Positions 33,841-47,879 of a DNA stretch of 64,000 nucleotides are shown here, piece by piece. A model generated the notes under the pieces. It saw only the letters and a list, made by a program, of their open reading frames with translations, made no database searches and was not told the DNA's origin. The stretch is from assembly GCA_947650285.1 (NCBI GenBank), contig CANTFL010000545.1, positions 1-64,000 on the forward strand, in the 5' to 3' direction. Numbering within the stretch: position 1 is the first letter of the stretch; every line of letters starts with the position of its first letter. A program made the position numbers and the translations under genes. The DNA comes from Hyaloperonospora brassicae (taxonomy: Eukaryota; Oomycota; Peronosporomycetes; Peronosporales; Peronosporaceae).

Positions 33841-36800
33841 ATTTAGTATAGACCGGCGTGTAAACGGTGAGGACAATTACAGAGTAGTATTTTGCACGAA
33901 TTAAGATCGAGCACACATGCTTATATATACTTCTGGCATCAATGATTCAACTGATGGCGACTCTCTCGACGAATGGTGGCATTTGAGTATGACCAAAAGT
34001 GAATATCAGACATCCGATGAAAAAGGTCTGACGTCTCGAGATCATTAATCTATTGTGATGCGATAACCTTCGGCATCCGATACTCCAAAATATATTTCAT
34101 TATTTGCCTTTTCCAAGCTCGCTATGTATGATGAAAACTAAGGCCAGCTGATAATCAATATATAAAGTCTTCTCGATATGCACAAGCACTTCTGAGTAAA
34201 GACTTGTGTATCGGCAGGAATCTTTAAATTTTCCAGAAAAATGTTGACCTTCAAAAATTGGAAGTAGAGTCCAAAATTTTAAAGTGTATAGACCAAAGTT
34301 GATCCTTCTTGGCATTTTTTGAGACATTAGCAATTATTACAATCCAAGCAAAATAGAAATTATGCCAACGCATTGCCAGGTCGATTTTTTTATATCAATT
34401 GACGCCTTTTCGCGTGCATCCAGTGTCAACGACGAAACGGCAGGTGAAGTATTTTATTCTTTGAGGTGAAAGATTAAGTGACGATGGGATAGCACGCAGC
34501 ACCATTCAGCAACCATCACATGGAATCGTACGCCACAAATTATTCGGAGACCATCGTCTAGTAAATGCAAGGTCTGTATAGATATATCCGACGTTTCTAT
34601 ATGTTTGGAAAATGACTCTCATTTTAGCGCTGCAAACTTGGCGAAACGATCTTTAAGTACGCCACGGACAAGTATGTATCGGTGTGTATTGTCACCCCGA
34701 CGACAACTATTAAGAGCAAATCGCTTGTATACATCACACGTTATATTTCAGCGGCTGGCTCGACCAGCAAAAGAGAATTGTAAATAGTAGTATGAGCTGA
34801 TGACGCCCTCGATTACGCAATTAAACGTTGGTAGCAACGCGGGCCAGTTCTTATTGGTAGCAACGCGTTTAATTTTTTTACGAATGTGATAGTGTGGTGA
34901 TAACAATCAGATGATGTTTTATACTGCTTATGCTGGTGCTAAGACGGCCGGCTGTTTAGAGAGAATACCAGATTAAACGCAATGCTTCCTTCCTTATCTT
35001 GTGTGCTAGTCAGTGGGCCAAGTTGGACTCTTTCCGCAGACTCATGTCGTTGATGGAACAGATTGTGATCGATATTAATTTCAACACGATTTGATCAAGT
35101 GACAATATTTGTGCATAAGCGCTGATGTATGGTGGGCTCTATATCTAAGCCACTTCATCCATTTGTAAAGAAAAATCATAGACTTGTGACTTCATCCACT
35201 CCCTCTAACCACTTACGCCGTCCAGAGATCATGTAAATGAGTCACGTGTGGTTCGATGCTTCCGGTCGCCGTATATTTTAATCTTAAATGTTTTCTACCT
35301 AACCAATAAAATTCTTGGGGAAAAATAGTGCAAGGAGGTGCAGCCGAAGTTTCTTAACATGTCAGGAGACTACGGATTTCTACCACGGAAGATGAAAAAA
35401 GTTGTTTATATGTTGGATATGCAGACCAGTTCCTGTTATCTAAACTAGAAAAGAATTGCGACTGCCTATCTTGTATATCAGGACAGACCAGTACGCGTCG
35501 GATTTGCCATAAATATATGATATATATTTTATTCCGGATGGTGCGTGAAAGCCAAGCTTCCCCCGCACTGGTAAAGGTTTGCTATGTTGCTCAATCAAGT
35601 GGTACATGCCAGATCGCATCATCTGTTTCGGTGCCTTAGTGAAAATTCTGTGGTACCATTTCCTTATTAATTACATTTAATTGTAGTTGCTTAATACGTC
35701 ACATCGATTGCGATGCTTTTAATTGCAAGCTTATTCAAATGAATTGATAATAGCACATTATTCGTGATGCGCAAACTAGACAGACTGATCTTAATACCTT
35801 GATTGCAGTATTTTGATTGCAATACCTTTTGCTGTGATTTATCAATGGCAATAATTTGCACGTACCTATATCACGATGCTTTGATCGCAATAAAGTGAGG
35901 CGGTATCCTGATCGCAATGCCATATTTTAGATATCTGGACGCACTTATCATTTTCTGCTCGATGTCTGATCTACTATAACGTTTTCTACATGCAATGCCG
36001 ACGTATGTCTATAATAAGTCTTAGAAACGACATAACTTTAGGTGGCGGTCAAGCAGCGGTCTCAATTCTAATAAATGATTGCGAACCTGTAAGGTCATCG
36101 TAAGCGAAGTTAAATGTATCGCAATTTCAAAAATTTCTTGGGTGACGGGGTCTAGCTCCCAATGTACCTTTATATTATCAAAATCCTCTCACTACATGGC
36201 CGTGGTAATCGACCTGGTATCTAGCCTTAATGCGCGACGGCATGTAAGCCTCTCATCTCTCTACTATTCCCAAATTTCATAATCATATAGGAGGTGGAGG
36301 TAAAGTCGACCAGAAAGCGATTCTGTCCATCAATTATCTAACTCCAGCTGGGATTAGCCAAGATATAATAGATCAACCCTCTACCTACAGATATACATAT
36401 ATATTTCTCCAAGCTGAATGAAGACCTTCGCATAGGTCTAACATTCAACAAAAGGTGACTAGTATGAGGTGACTCGGGTGGCACTTTAATGAGGTGAAGA
36501 ATCGTTGTAAAATTCTTAAAAGGAAAATTTCGGTGTGAAGAGAAACTGCATGGGTACTAATGATGACTCCATAACCTGGTTAGTAAAAGTGTCTAATGCG
36601 ATTGGTCGATACAGTTAGAATTCAGGAGATAGACGAACCGCGATGATCGATTGGACCGCAAGTAATTAGCTATGGTAAGCTGCTTTTAGACAATAGTAAA
36701 TGCAAGGAACGAGAACATCCTATTATATAAAAAAGATACTATTGCGTCTCAGCATGACAAAACTTATGTCAATACATACTATATACATGATAAAAAACGG

Positions 36801-39800
36801 CAAAATTTTCTTTATAATTGACGACGGTCGGCAATTACCTAGAACACAGATTATAATTAACGCGATCGATGATATTTGATATTTTTCACAAGGCAGAAGA
36901 GTCTAGTGAATATATGTACGCATCTAAATTAATAGGATCTACTGAACGATGGGGTCTAAGAGGTACAGTTTATAATATCGACGAGCTAAATCTGTGATGG
37001 AAAATATAGTGCTGACAGGGGACTCATCCGTATTAATAATGGTGAAGATAATTGGTGAATGCATTTTATATATTATCAATTATCGAAAGTGTGTAATGAT
37101 CGACTAGATCGACGATGTATCCTTAGCCACTAATCTGCAATATAATTTAATGTAAACACTATGATTTCTCAATATGATTTATTTATAACAAATGTTAAAA
37201 CAGCTAAAAAATGACGAAACGAGCGACACTTTTGTCTCGTTTTCGCTCTCGAGCCTGTTTAAGTGACTACAAATGCCTTTTAAGACTAAAAAGATACCTT
37301 AGGAAAAAAGTGTTTAAATGAGAATAACTATAAATATATAAAAAAGAACCAGATTATTAAATCGCTATAAGTTGGCCAAGGCAGATCAATGTCTGTCATT
37401 AATGTTATATTGTGCAGGTCAGAAGTATCTCGTGCGAGATCAAAGGTCATTGACAGACTAAAATTTGTTAACCTGCTACATCGTAAATCTCGGTGTATGT
37501 CAAGTCGAGCGATTTCCTGATAATTATGATGATTATGAACTATCAATTTTGTTTGTACTAATCAAAAACAATCAGTGATGTTGCTGGGTCGAATATCCTC
37601 ACTCGTATAACTATATGCTTACCTATAGTCGAATGTTCTGATCTTGCGTAGGATCTACAATTACAAGCGCTGTAACTTCACTTTGGCAGCTAAGCGTGAA
37701 TAGAAGAGGATTATCTCGACGGAGATTTATCCCATGGCTTCGCACAGCGACACTACAAATCGTGTCGTTCATGTGCTTATAGAGCTGCACGAGAACTTAA
37801 TGGATTAACAGAAGAGCCCAAACTGTATAAAGAGTTAGCGCCTGCTTCATACAATATAATTTGCCTCTAAACTTGCAATCAATGCAGTCTTTCGTAAAAT
37901 GTGTAATGCAATCTTTATAATTGATCGAGGACTTTATTAAGTAATAATCAGGAATGTTAGCTTTTCCGAAAGCGACCCGATATCTGTTTCATGGATAAAT
38001 TGAACACAAAGATGCATAAAGAGTTAATAACAAACGAATTTAGCGATTCGAAAGAGCGCTATACCTATTCAATCACTGGAGCCAGGGCGAGCCGAATTTT
38101 TATCCTACTTGTAGAGAATACATAAATCGAGCTCTAAATACAGCTCCTACACGATATTGAACGCATATAATTGGGCAGATCGCGAACCAGAAGGCTGGTA
38201 TTTACGAAAAATACGGTCGCGTGTAATTCATCAAATGCTGAAATTGCGATTTGTACCTAAAATTTCTTTTTTGCTTCTAATTGACTCGTACACATTTGGT
38301 GTATTGACAAAAATAAGCAGCCTTTGTAGACCTTTTGCAAGCACACAATATTTTTTTGCCAGTATTTCTACTAGTAGGACAATAAAGACTCATGAAAAAG
38401 CAATGTAGTATAGTCGACAAACAAGCCTCGTCTATTTTAACAGGATATACATATCATCATGGCAATCAATTGAATTTACTGCGTTGGTCTGTATGATATG
38501 GAAATTTAGTCTTGATGATAGCTTTGTGAGGTGATATGCATTCCTGTTCAATTCGTTGTAAAATGAAGTATGTTAGGTCAAGAAGGCAGAACCCTTGGAC
38601 TCCTTTATGCAAGCCAAAGGCCTCGCAAACAAGTCGATGCGAAGCTAATTGCAATCAAAATAAGATAAACCCAGAGGCTTACTAAAAAAATCCAAACCTT
38701 TGTGGCTGATTATTTAAGCAGGTAAGGATGACCATATCAGAAAATTCAATTACACATCTCATGAAGTTTCCTATTGCGACTGTCGCGTCAAAGTATGCGC
38801 GCATGAATTTGCATAAAATTATTGTATTATTGCAATATATTCTTTGATCTGATTGAGCAGCAGGCTAGAACACGTGTTCGATTACGAAGGGAGTCCTAAT
38901 ATGAATCCGGTCATTGCGAGGCGCAATCAAGTGTAAATTCAATTTTTTTTGGCTCTGATACCGGAAGACTATATAGACTTTGATCGTGGCCGATGCACGA
39001 GTTTAATCATTTTGGAAATACTTATGAAATTGTTGATCGGGCACCAAGTGCACGTTTGCAGCAAAATAAATGAGAATGTCATTTTGGACTAAGAGTAGAG
39101 ATTATTTAGGCGTTGATTCGATCAAAATAAATATCGACGTCATCATAGTTGAATCTCGATGTTATAGGTTTACTGCGGCCAGCAATCTTAGGTGAGAAGG
39201 AATCATTATCGACATTTTTTGCAGAGAAAAATGTTTTTAACAAAGGAAACCAATTAAATTCCACATACACAACAACTACTATTGCAAGATCACGGCATCA
39301 AAGACGATTACAACAACCGTATAACGGAGTATTAGATAGGATAAAAAGTAGGCTCACAGTTCGCGCACGACTTGAAAGTGGGCGCGAGTAAGGTGCTACT
39401 TTTAGTTTGTATTGGCAAAAGCTAGAATATTTGCTCAGACTTTGCCTCTTCGTTTATTATCAGAGGTTTAGAATAAGTGTTCTTTCACACTTTCAACATT
39501 CGAGCTTATGACTGCTCTTTTATAAATCGGTAGATAGTATGATTGGGTCCTAACGTTGTTAAGATACTTTGTTTCAGAAGTACTTAGTTTGTAGGTGAAG
39601 TTATACGTAGATATTACAACAAGAAAACGGCATGCTACAAATTGCAGTACATCTCAAAAATGGAAGCCACGAACCTGATTCAATTAAGTATCGTAGTCAA
39701 TCTTCGTAGTTGCCGCGGTAATGTAAAATACTACACGGAGTAGCTACTTTGATTTTACCTTTTTCGGGTACGATTTGCAAAATAAAGCTTAAAAGGACCG

Positions 39801-42259
39801 CGTAAATAATGGATTTATTTTGCCAAGTATAATTTTAATAAGATTTATTGTGAGTGAGGAAATATGTGACTATCTAGAACCGATACATGAGTCTAAAACA
39901 CATGATTGCTGAATCGTCGCAGGTCAAAAATAGGAAATTATGGTATTCAGAACTGAAGAGAAAAACGGTGGAGCGCAGGGAATAAAGATGGCGAGGACGT
40001 AAAATGTTTATAGTACAGATGGTTGAAGGAGACTTGATCTTAATAGGCATAAAATTATTGATCTTTGCCGCCAATATGGACAAAGTAAGCGTACATATGG
40101 TTACAAATACTACTTGATCCATGAATGAGCCGTCGATTGATGTTGGAAGAAAAAACCCCATGAATGACCGGATCGCGCAATCTTGATCCTGAAGTTTGCG
40201 ATGTTAAAACCAGCAATATCATAAATGTAGAAGTGATATAGTAATAGGTTTAAAGTGCGATTTAAACTCTTGCCAATTGAACCAAAGCAGGAAAGAATCA
40301 TTGAGAGGAGTATCAAACAGCAGATATAAACTCCGTCAGGACAAGTAAAAGAAGTATACGCCTGCGATTAGGCGCACATGTAGCATTTGCTATTCTGAGT
40401 GTCACAGTAATATAGAAAATCAAGCGGATAATATAAATATCGTAAAAACTTTAAAACGACGGATGTTTCTTGGAAGTATTTAGAATTAGAGCAAACTATA
40501 CAGATTTAATATCGCTGCTCCAATTTATGGTAGTCGAAGATATGAATTGCGTCGATTTCGACGAGATAATGCTGTAAAAGATGACATATAAAGAAGCGGG
40601 GTGATGACAAAATTCAATTTTTAAAATTGGATCACTTGCAAAGCAAAACATATAGAAGTGTTCACGACCAGCTTTAAATTCATGACATTATTATATACAA
40701 CATCATTGTAGGCAAAAAATAGACTTAACTCAAATCAACGAATTAGAATATAGTGAGTACCGTGAAAACTTTACATAGGTATGTGTTGACTTTACAGATT
40801 GTTATCGTACTTGGAGAGCTAATCTTGGCTCAAAAGTATAATTTAAAACATAGACGAGACATGTGATAGACAAATACTGATTTGCATGGTGTGATATGTT
40901 ACGCGTAAACGTTTCTTAGGAAGGCGGATAAGATAATATGCTATGGTTTTGCTTAGGGCGAGAAAGTGTATAATGAAATATATTTGCGGCTTTTAAAAGT
41001 TTGTTGAACGGAAGAAGAACAGATCTGTGCTACGAAAAGATTAAAAAATCTAAAAGAATAAGTTACTTCAAAAATACACTACAGGACTTTGCATTAGAAA
41101 AATGGACAGTAAATACCGGCGTAAATTAAATTTTCTGACCGAAATTGAATATGCCACAACTCGGCTATATTAACCGCTACGATCAGCTTGTCAATATTAT
41201 TTATCTGCACCCCTCCGTTGGGTGGTAACGAATGTGTCGGTCAACGACATAATCGCAGAGAGAATAAAAATCTAAAATCAAATTAGATACGTCCATTTAT
41301 AAGTATTTAATAAATAAGGCAAAGTTACGTCTTTTAGATGGCCCGAAACGCGAATTACGTTGCTTTTGTTGTCAAAACATCTCAAGTTAGAATCATTGTA
41401 AACTCAATGAGCAGAAGAAATATGAATTTGGGCCATATCTTGAAACTTTTGCCGACGGAAAACCTTGAGCTCTTGATAGAATGATGACTAAGCCCGTCAC
41501 CATTCATTGCTAACAAAGTGACCGGCAGGTGCAGGACATTAAGGCAGTTGATAGCTAGACTTGCAGCTTGTGCCGTGAATTATAGCCGATGATTAAATGA
41601 CGACTTGAATGGTGGAATCTTAGAAACAAAAATACAAAGATAACCTTTCAACGTCAAGAGATGGATACAATGTACTACACATTTGCATTTAGATCGAAAA
41701 TGTGTCGCATGTGAATCTGACTATCCCAAGCAGGCCACGAAAAACTTGTGAGCATCATTGGGGTCTTGAACGCAGTAAGAGGATAGTCCTGGTTGGTCGA
41801 ATTTATGGTATTGGACAGATCGTCTTATTAAATACAGTAGGAGAAAGGTGTAAAAACAACCATTCTATTTCCGTACTATAGAAACAAGTATTATTCTTCA
41901 ATCACTAAATTAATAGTGGAAGAGGTCACAAAAAAAGTATCTGCGCAGCGCGGGATAGTTTATTTTTACAAGGATCTTGAGAAAATCGGGATTTTAAGTT
42001 TTTTCGTGAAGTAAGTGTGATAAAAAATATAGTTGTAGTTAGACTTCTTGTAAAGACTACAAATGTCGGGCGGCTGGGCGAGATCCGGACAGAGACGCGA
42101 GTGTAGTTAATTGAAAAGAAGTAGAGCTGTATTCAGCATTAAAACTTTTAATAAGGGATGCTTATCAGCTTACCTATTTTTCTTAGTGATTCCTTTATAG
42201 TGTCCTTTCCACGAGTGTTTGGGGTAGAGCGTTATTATGGAGCAGGAGATAGCACCGAA
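33841..42259. other. AT-rich, purine-leaning region without recognisable genes
   Basis: Open frames are all under 100 codons and look random. Near 35700-35925 a short motif of the form GATTGCAATAC recurs about five times at irregular spacing. I could not align this region to either retrotransposon family, but its composition resembles the verified relics at 17770 and 47880, so older debris is likely. Confidence 0.5.
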
Positions 42260-42345
42260 ATAGCAGAATCGCATCGAGCCAGCGGACACCGGCGGCATAG
42301 CAGAATCGCATCGAGCCAGCGGACGCCGGCGGCATAGCAGATCGC
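42260..42345. repeat. GC-rich 37-bp tandem duplication
   Basis: Two 37-bp units (42260-42296 and 42297-42333), each starting ATAGCAGAATCGCATCGAGC, differ at one base (GGACACC against GGACGCC). A partial third unit follows. The block stands out as GC-rich in very AT-rich DNA, and the near identity means a recent duplication. Confidence 0.9.
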
Positions 42346-45300
42346 GTTGGATATGAATATTACGATTGGAGGAATAGATAAAGAGAAATGACTGGTAGCC
42401 GCATACCTATTTAGTTGAGAGTAGTGAGCAAAAAATTGAAATGTCTAAGGACTGTTGAGGGAAGTTTATTGATTGCGGATGTGAAGATTAATTTCCCTTT
42501 ATAAAAGTGCGAGCTCCGACGAAGGTGTGTTGTTTATGTTTGAGGTAATTGCCGTGCCCAAATTAGCTACAAGTTGCTATGGGCTATAGGAGAAGACGCA
42601 TAATATACTAACGAAGTGTTATACGCTCCTTTTAAGGTACACGATTGTCGAAATATCATTATAATCACGTATCCTAGGATCACAGCGATAGGCATCCAAA
42701 TGTACTCGATAAACATAAAATTGGTGTCATGAACTATTTTGAAGGAAAAATAGTATATTTGAGTATTAAATATTTTGTAACGGAAATTACTGAATAAATG
42801 TGTGTGCAAATGAACAAACTCACACGCCTACGGTCGCATACAAAACATTACATTAAGAGCTTCGCGATCTCGACGATTGATAGCATATGCCACGCCTCAC
42901 CTCAGGTACCCCTAAAATTAATTGGTCAGGGTGGAAGAACGGTAATTGAATACTCAACTCAACTCTACAAGAAGCAGTAAGCTACGCATGAGACTGGAAT
43001 ACCAGTACAGACGACCCAATTTAGTGCATTTCAATCCATGAAGTAATTGGTATTTGATCGGTCAGGAGGCAATATCGCGCACTTTGAGCGTTTCAAAACG
43101 TAGCTAGTGCATAAAGTTGTGATCGAAAATTGGGATCGCTTGCTGATTATGAGTCAAGGTCGACACGTGACTAGATCTCTACACAAAAAATTCTCCTTGA
43201 CTGATAAATATTAAATTGAAGCAGTTAGTCCAAGCGGGATTAACATCTCTAAAGGCCGCACGATGAGATCATGCTTGCCATCGACGAGCTACATTATGGT
43301 TCATATATATACACGAACAGACGGATCTGTGTAAACTTTCAATGCAAGGGGAATTAAACGCTTGTGAAGACATACAATTTTTATGCGTATACTGACTTAA
43401 TGTTGCATATCATATTATCTCCAAAATTGTGAGATTTTATGACTTTTGCCTCACTTACACTTTACGTGCAAATATGGATAGAATGTATAAGTAATTTACA
43501 AGACATACAGCAAAGATCAATGTATAACGATAGCTTATATATATATATATATATATTACAAAATATTTACGTTTCTATGAATTTTTTACCCGCGACTTAA
43601 AGCACTTGGTGACAAAGTTAGCTAAATAAATATATGAAGTTATCAATGGACTAAAGTGGTATGATTTTGCATGAAAGGCATAACTCCTTCATTTTCTACA
43701 TTTATAATACATATTGTAAAATTGTAACAAATTCAGATCATTATACCACTGGCCTACTTTGGTTTGATGATATGAATCGGTATCATTATGTACACTCTAT
43801 TGGTCGGCTAATACAAGCAAAACGCATCTAAATCTGGATCAGATTTGCTTCACAGAGAAACCAGAACCGATGTTTTACAACCATGTGGCAAGAAAATGCG
43901 GTTATGTGGAGCGTGGTACTTAATTAGTGTGAGAAAGCGATCGATACAATTTACGAGCACTCGCCTACTCAATAAAATTAGGACCGCGATAATTCATAAT
44001 TTCTGCTATAAAGGGGCGAGATCGTCATATATTGATTTTCTGAATACCTCAGGTAATGTGTAGATCTGGGACAATGCGCTGTATTGGTCGAAATCGTTTT
44101 CTTAAAAAGCCAAAAGTTGATCTTCATTACAATGTTTGAGCATATAAACGGTTTAATGAATACGAACAAACAGAAGCAAATACGGATGATCACTTGAAGT
44201 GGGTATGATTCGGATCGGCATAGCGATCTGTAGACAAAAAGACTACACCGATGGCTGGTTATACTAGAAAACGGGAAAGGTTAATATTTTTTAGCGACTG
44301 TCATATCGAAGCATTATTATAGGTTAAAGTGTTCTGTAAGGCTAGAAGCAATTCAATGACATATCTGACAAGGTTTTGTGGAGATCCTATGGTAGGATTA
44401 TGGTGCGTACATACATAGGTCGTTAAGCCATTAGTGAAAGTAAATATGCGTAATTTGACAGCCTGAGAGCCTTATTACAAATAATGGGTGCGCAATGATA
44501 TGTCGACTAAGTATAAATTGCTGATAAAAAAGTCTACTGATTATTGAAACAGCAATATCTAGGTATGAGACCGGCTGGGTTTTAAAATAAGGAAGATAAG
44601 TACTATTTTTTGTGCTGGAATTGACACTGTAAAGTCGATCAAATACATTGAGAATAAGTTACAACTTGTGTCTGTGCACATTGTTTCGATATACTTTCAA
44701 TTTAATATCAACATTCAGATACTGTCAAGTACTTGCGTCTGTTTCGGGTTACGACACACGAGCTTTTACTTCGTGATAAGAGTTGCAAATTCGTTCGATC
44801 ATTGTTCAGAATTGGTATCAGAAATGATTAGTTGTACCTTTTATAGTATATCGTACGTTAGTAAAGGCATAGTAACATAAAAGGTCACACTTTGATCAAT
44901 AAAACATAAATTTATTCAAATTGCATGTAACAACGACGCGAGTTCCGCTACATCCAATAACGTTTCGATAGCCTTCTGTAATATGAGAGTGTATCTATCT
45001 CAATACATGTGATTAAACGGGTTAGCGCGATAAATGTCATTGGTTACGCATTATGTAAATTCGAAGTTATCTTACATTATTATATTTACCAGTATGTGTT
45101 TTGCAACTCATACAATATAAAGGTATACACTGGTGAATATAATAATGTAAACTTTAATGATATGTACCTATATGATTAAAAACAGCACTGATTCACTTAT
45201 CCACTTAGATGACACATTCAAATATATTTTATTGTTTTTATCACCAATCGATGCAAGGCGAGAGCAATGATGGGAGATCAAGTATGTGCATTTAAGTTTT

Positions 45301-45400
45301 TGATGTGTGGTGTAAAACGAGTTAGAATAAGTGAGACCTCGTATTGTGATATATATATATATGTGTTTTATATTCTGGCAGCACTAATTTATTTACTTAT
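42346..45400. other. AT-rich region with microsatellites, no genes seen
   Basis: Contains short TA runs at 43536-43556 and 45349-45362. Open frames of 60-80 codons show no recognisable domain. Confidence 0.5.
43536..43556. repeat. (TA)n microsatellite
   Basis: 21 bases of uninterrupted TA alternation. A second, 14-base run lies at 45349-45362. Confidence 0.9.
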
Positions 45401-45479
45401 ATCCTGTATATCGAGGGAATATACGTTCTAACCATAATGTGTTGGCGCAATTCGAGAAATCATGCATCGTATTTAGTGA

Positions 45480-45800
45480 AGTTATAGATAGCTTGTGATA
45501 TGCCACTACAAGCAAATGTATCCGATTACACCTTGTAGCACTTCTTGGCTCATCAAGCGACCACGGAGAATCCATACAGCATGAACACGTTAGGTGGAGA
45601 AGACAGCAGCATCCAAGCCGCGCATAGAGGCTTTGTTAATATGAGTAAAGTCGAATGTGCGGCGGTCGTACGCATGAGTGCGATTGTTGTCGGACCTGTC
45701 GTCAACGCCATGTAATTCGCTTCGAATGAAGACGAGCAACATCTAGCATACATTTGACGCATATTGAGAGAAAGTGCGACCTGCATATATTTCAAACGAT
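45480..45800 (+). pseudogene. Unrecognised coding remnant
   Basis: From the ATG at about 45580 a + frame reads 46 codons with a protein-like composition, including SIQAAHRGFVNMSKVECAAV. After a TAA it continues as FASNEDEQHLAYI and, after a TGA, RILRESATCIYFK. Upstream codons in the same frame (HQATTENPYSM) also look coding. The segment is richer in G+C than its surroundings. It lies where the 5' part of the decayed gypsy copy would be expected, so it may be gag, but I could not match it to the gag at 58044-59113. Confidence 0.4.
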
Positions 45801-47879
45801 AGAGATATTAAAAAATACTGGGGTGATTCACAGCCTTATAACATCGAAAGAGGAGTAATCCCACGATCCTGGATTTCGGATAGACGTAAAAATGTATACC
45901 CGAAGATTGTATAATGGGCTTCACGAGTATACGGAAGTCAAAAAGACTTTTGTTTAGATGGTCCGTCGTTTTAGCCTATGCTACCAGGACTCTGATAATT
46001 CTCGATGAACCAAAAAGGTCACGTTCCTTCAGTCAAATCGACTGGGTGTGCTAATTTGGGCGTTGTGGTACAATTTTTGCTATATATTTGCGTCCGGTTC
46101 GTTATAGATCGTTCAAACACTGTCGAAAAACGGCTTTAATTAATGAAAGGAGGGGTTCGAGAATTGATCAGAAATTTTGGAGGTCAAACAGTATAAGAGT
46201 GATATGCAAGATGAGTATAAGTCTGTGCTATACGTTGCGATTCGTACCAAGATCTATTCGGTCCATAAACTGACATTTATTACAATATTCATTCAATGAA
46301 TTGCGAATGAGACCGTCACAACCCATCCAACGAGCTTGAGACTCGAAACGCTTGAGCGCAAATTTTCCGCGGCAATTCAGGAAGACTGTTGCCTTATACA
46401 TGGTCATGAAAGCTTACGTTTCGCTCGGTCTCAATACGATAGGAACGATAAAATGTAGATGGATGAAAACTAATTGCTATTTTTAACTCGAAGAGCGAAA
46501 ACACTCGCTCTTCAAAATACAACTAGAACAGATATTTAAGTGAAGTTGAAAAATAATTACTACGATTTTGAGTGGAGTAATTTAATTTATCCAAATAAAC
46601 ATATAATAGTACGTATAAGTAGTCTATTGTCCATGAAGTACTTAGGGTGTGGGTTCGAAGTTGTTGAAAAAGTGCAACAACGTGGCGACATTATAAATAC
46701 AGTTAAACTAGTAGATGCAAAGCGCCTTGCTTGTCGGGCAAAGCCAATTACACAGGCCTTTTGAAGAAGTTGCTCGAAACACACAATTAATATGTCTTGC
46801 TACCCCGGTTGATGAGTTTTGACTCATCATATTGAAGGTAAAAGTAAAAAAAGATATACTACTTACATGACTAATCAAACTAAGTAATACAATAGCTTTT
46901 ATACGCCAACAGATAAGGAATTGTTTGCTGTTTTGTTAGCCGCAATATTAATCTCAAAGGGAGCTCGGAGCGCTCGCAACAGACGCATTCGTAACAGTAT
47001 AGAGACACGATATAAGAAATCAATACGCGATACTGAACGGTAAAATGATATTTGAGGTACTGGATGTGGATAAAAATGTGCAATTTTCTTGGTGGTAGAA
47101 GCTCAAAAGATACGATCCAAGTAGCAGCTGCAGCATATTTTTTAAATATGCCTGTCACAAGTTCATAATAAACAATGGGATGATGGTATCAAACCATTTA
47201 CAAGCATGATTATGGTAAATGAGTGAATATGATGGCCTATGATGCGGTCCAGTTGCAAGCATGACTGAACAAGACCTTAGTGTAGCTCATTATTTACACT
47301 CTGGATCAAGCTTGCTGCGTCTGCCATGAATAGATACAGCGCCGAAGGTCCACTACTTAAATAAGTCGAGTGGTCCGAGAATTGGATGCATGGATAGCGA
47401 TTAGCATAAAAAAGAAACACCCTGTTGCTAGGAATAGGCGACATAGTAAATTGTGTAATATGATGGTCTTGCGTACAACATTAGACTACGTTTATTAGAT
47501 ATATGCGCATTGGGAAAACGCGGGATCAAATGTAGGACGACAATGTTATCACGGATGGATAATAAATCATACATGCAATTGTGTGAGCTGCTAGATATAA
47601 AGTTCTTGAAGATAGTAAATATGCATGTCTGCACTACAACAAGTAGGTGAGATCGACAGAGAAAGCCAAACGACAATTTATTTTCCATTTTTTGCTGCAG
47701 AGGACAAGCTGGTAACTAAGTTTAAGACACTTAGAGACCCGCAACGTAGAATATTTGAAAGAATAATACTACCATTGTAATAAACATGGCTATAGCGCGA
47801 CAAAAATCACAAAGTGTCTTCGCAATTGACGGATAAAGTAAGGCGCTTGTTTATTATACCTGATTACACGACGAGTTTA
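45801..47879. other. AT-rich region, probably upstream part of the decayed gypsy copy
   Basis: By spacing, gag and protease of the decayed gypsy copy should lie here, but I could not align it convincingly. No other gene is evident. Confidence 0.3.

Noticed and set aside
35700..35925. Recurring GATTGCAATAC-like motif, considered as a CRISPR-like or iteron array
   Set aside because: Spacing is irregular, copies are imperfect and nothing around it suggests a function. CRISPR is not expected in this kind of genome.
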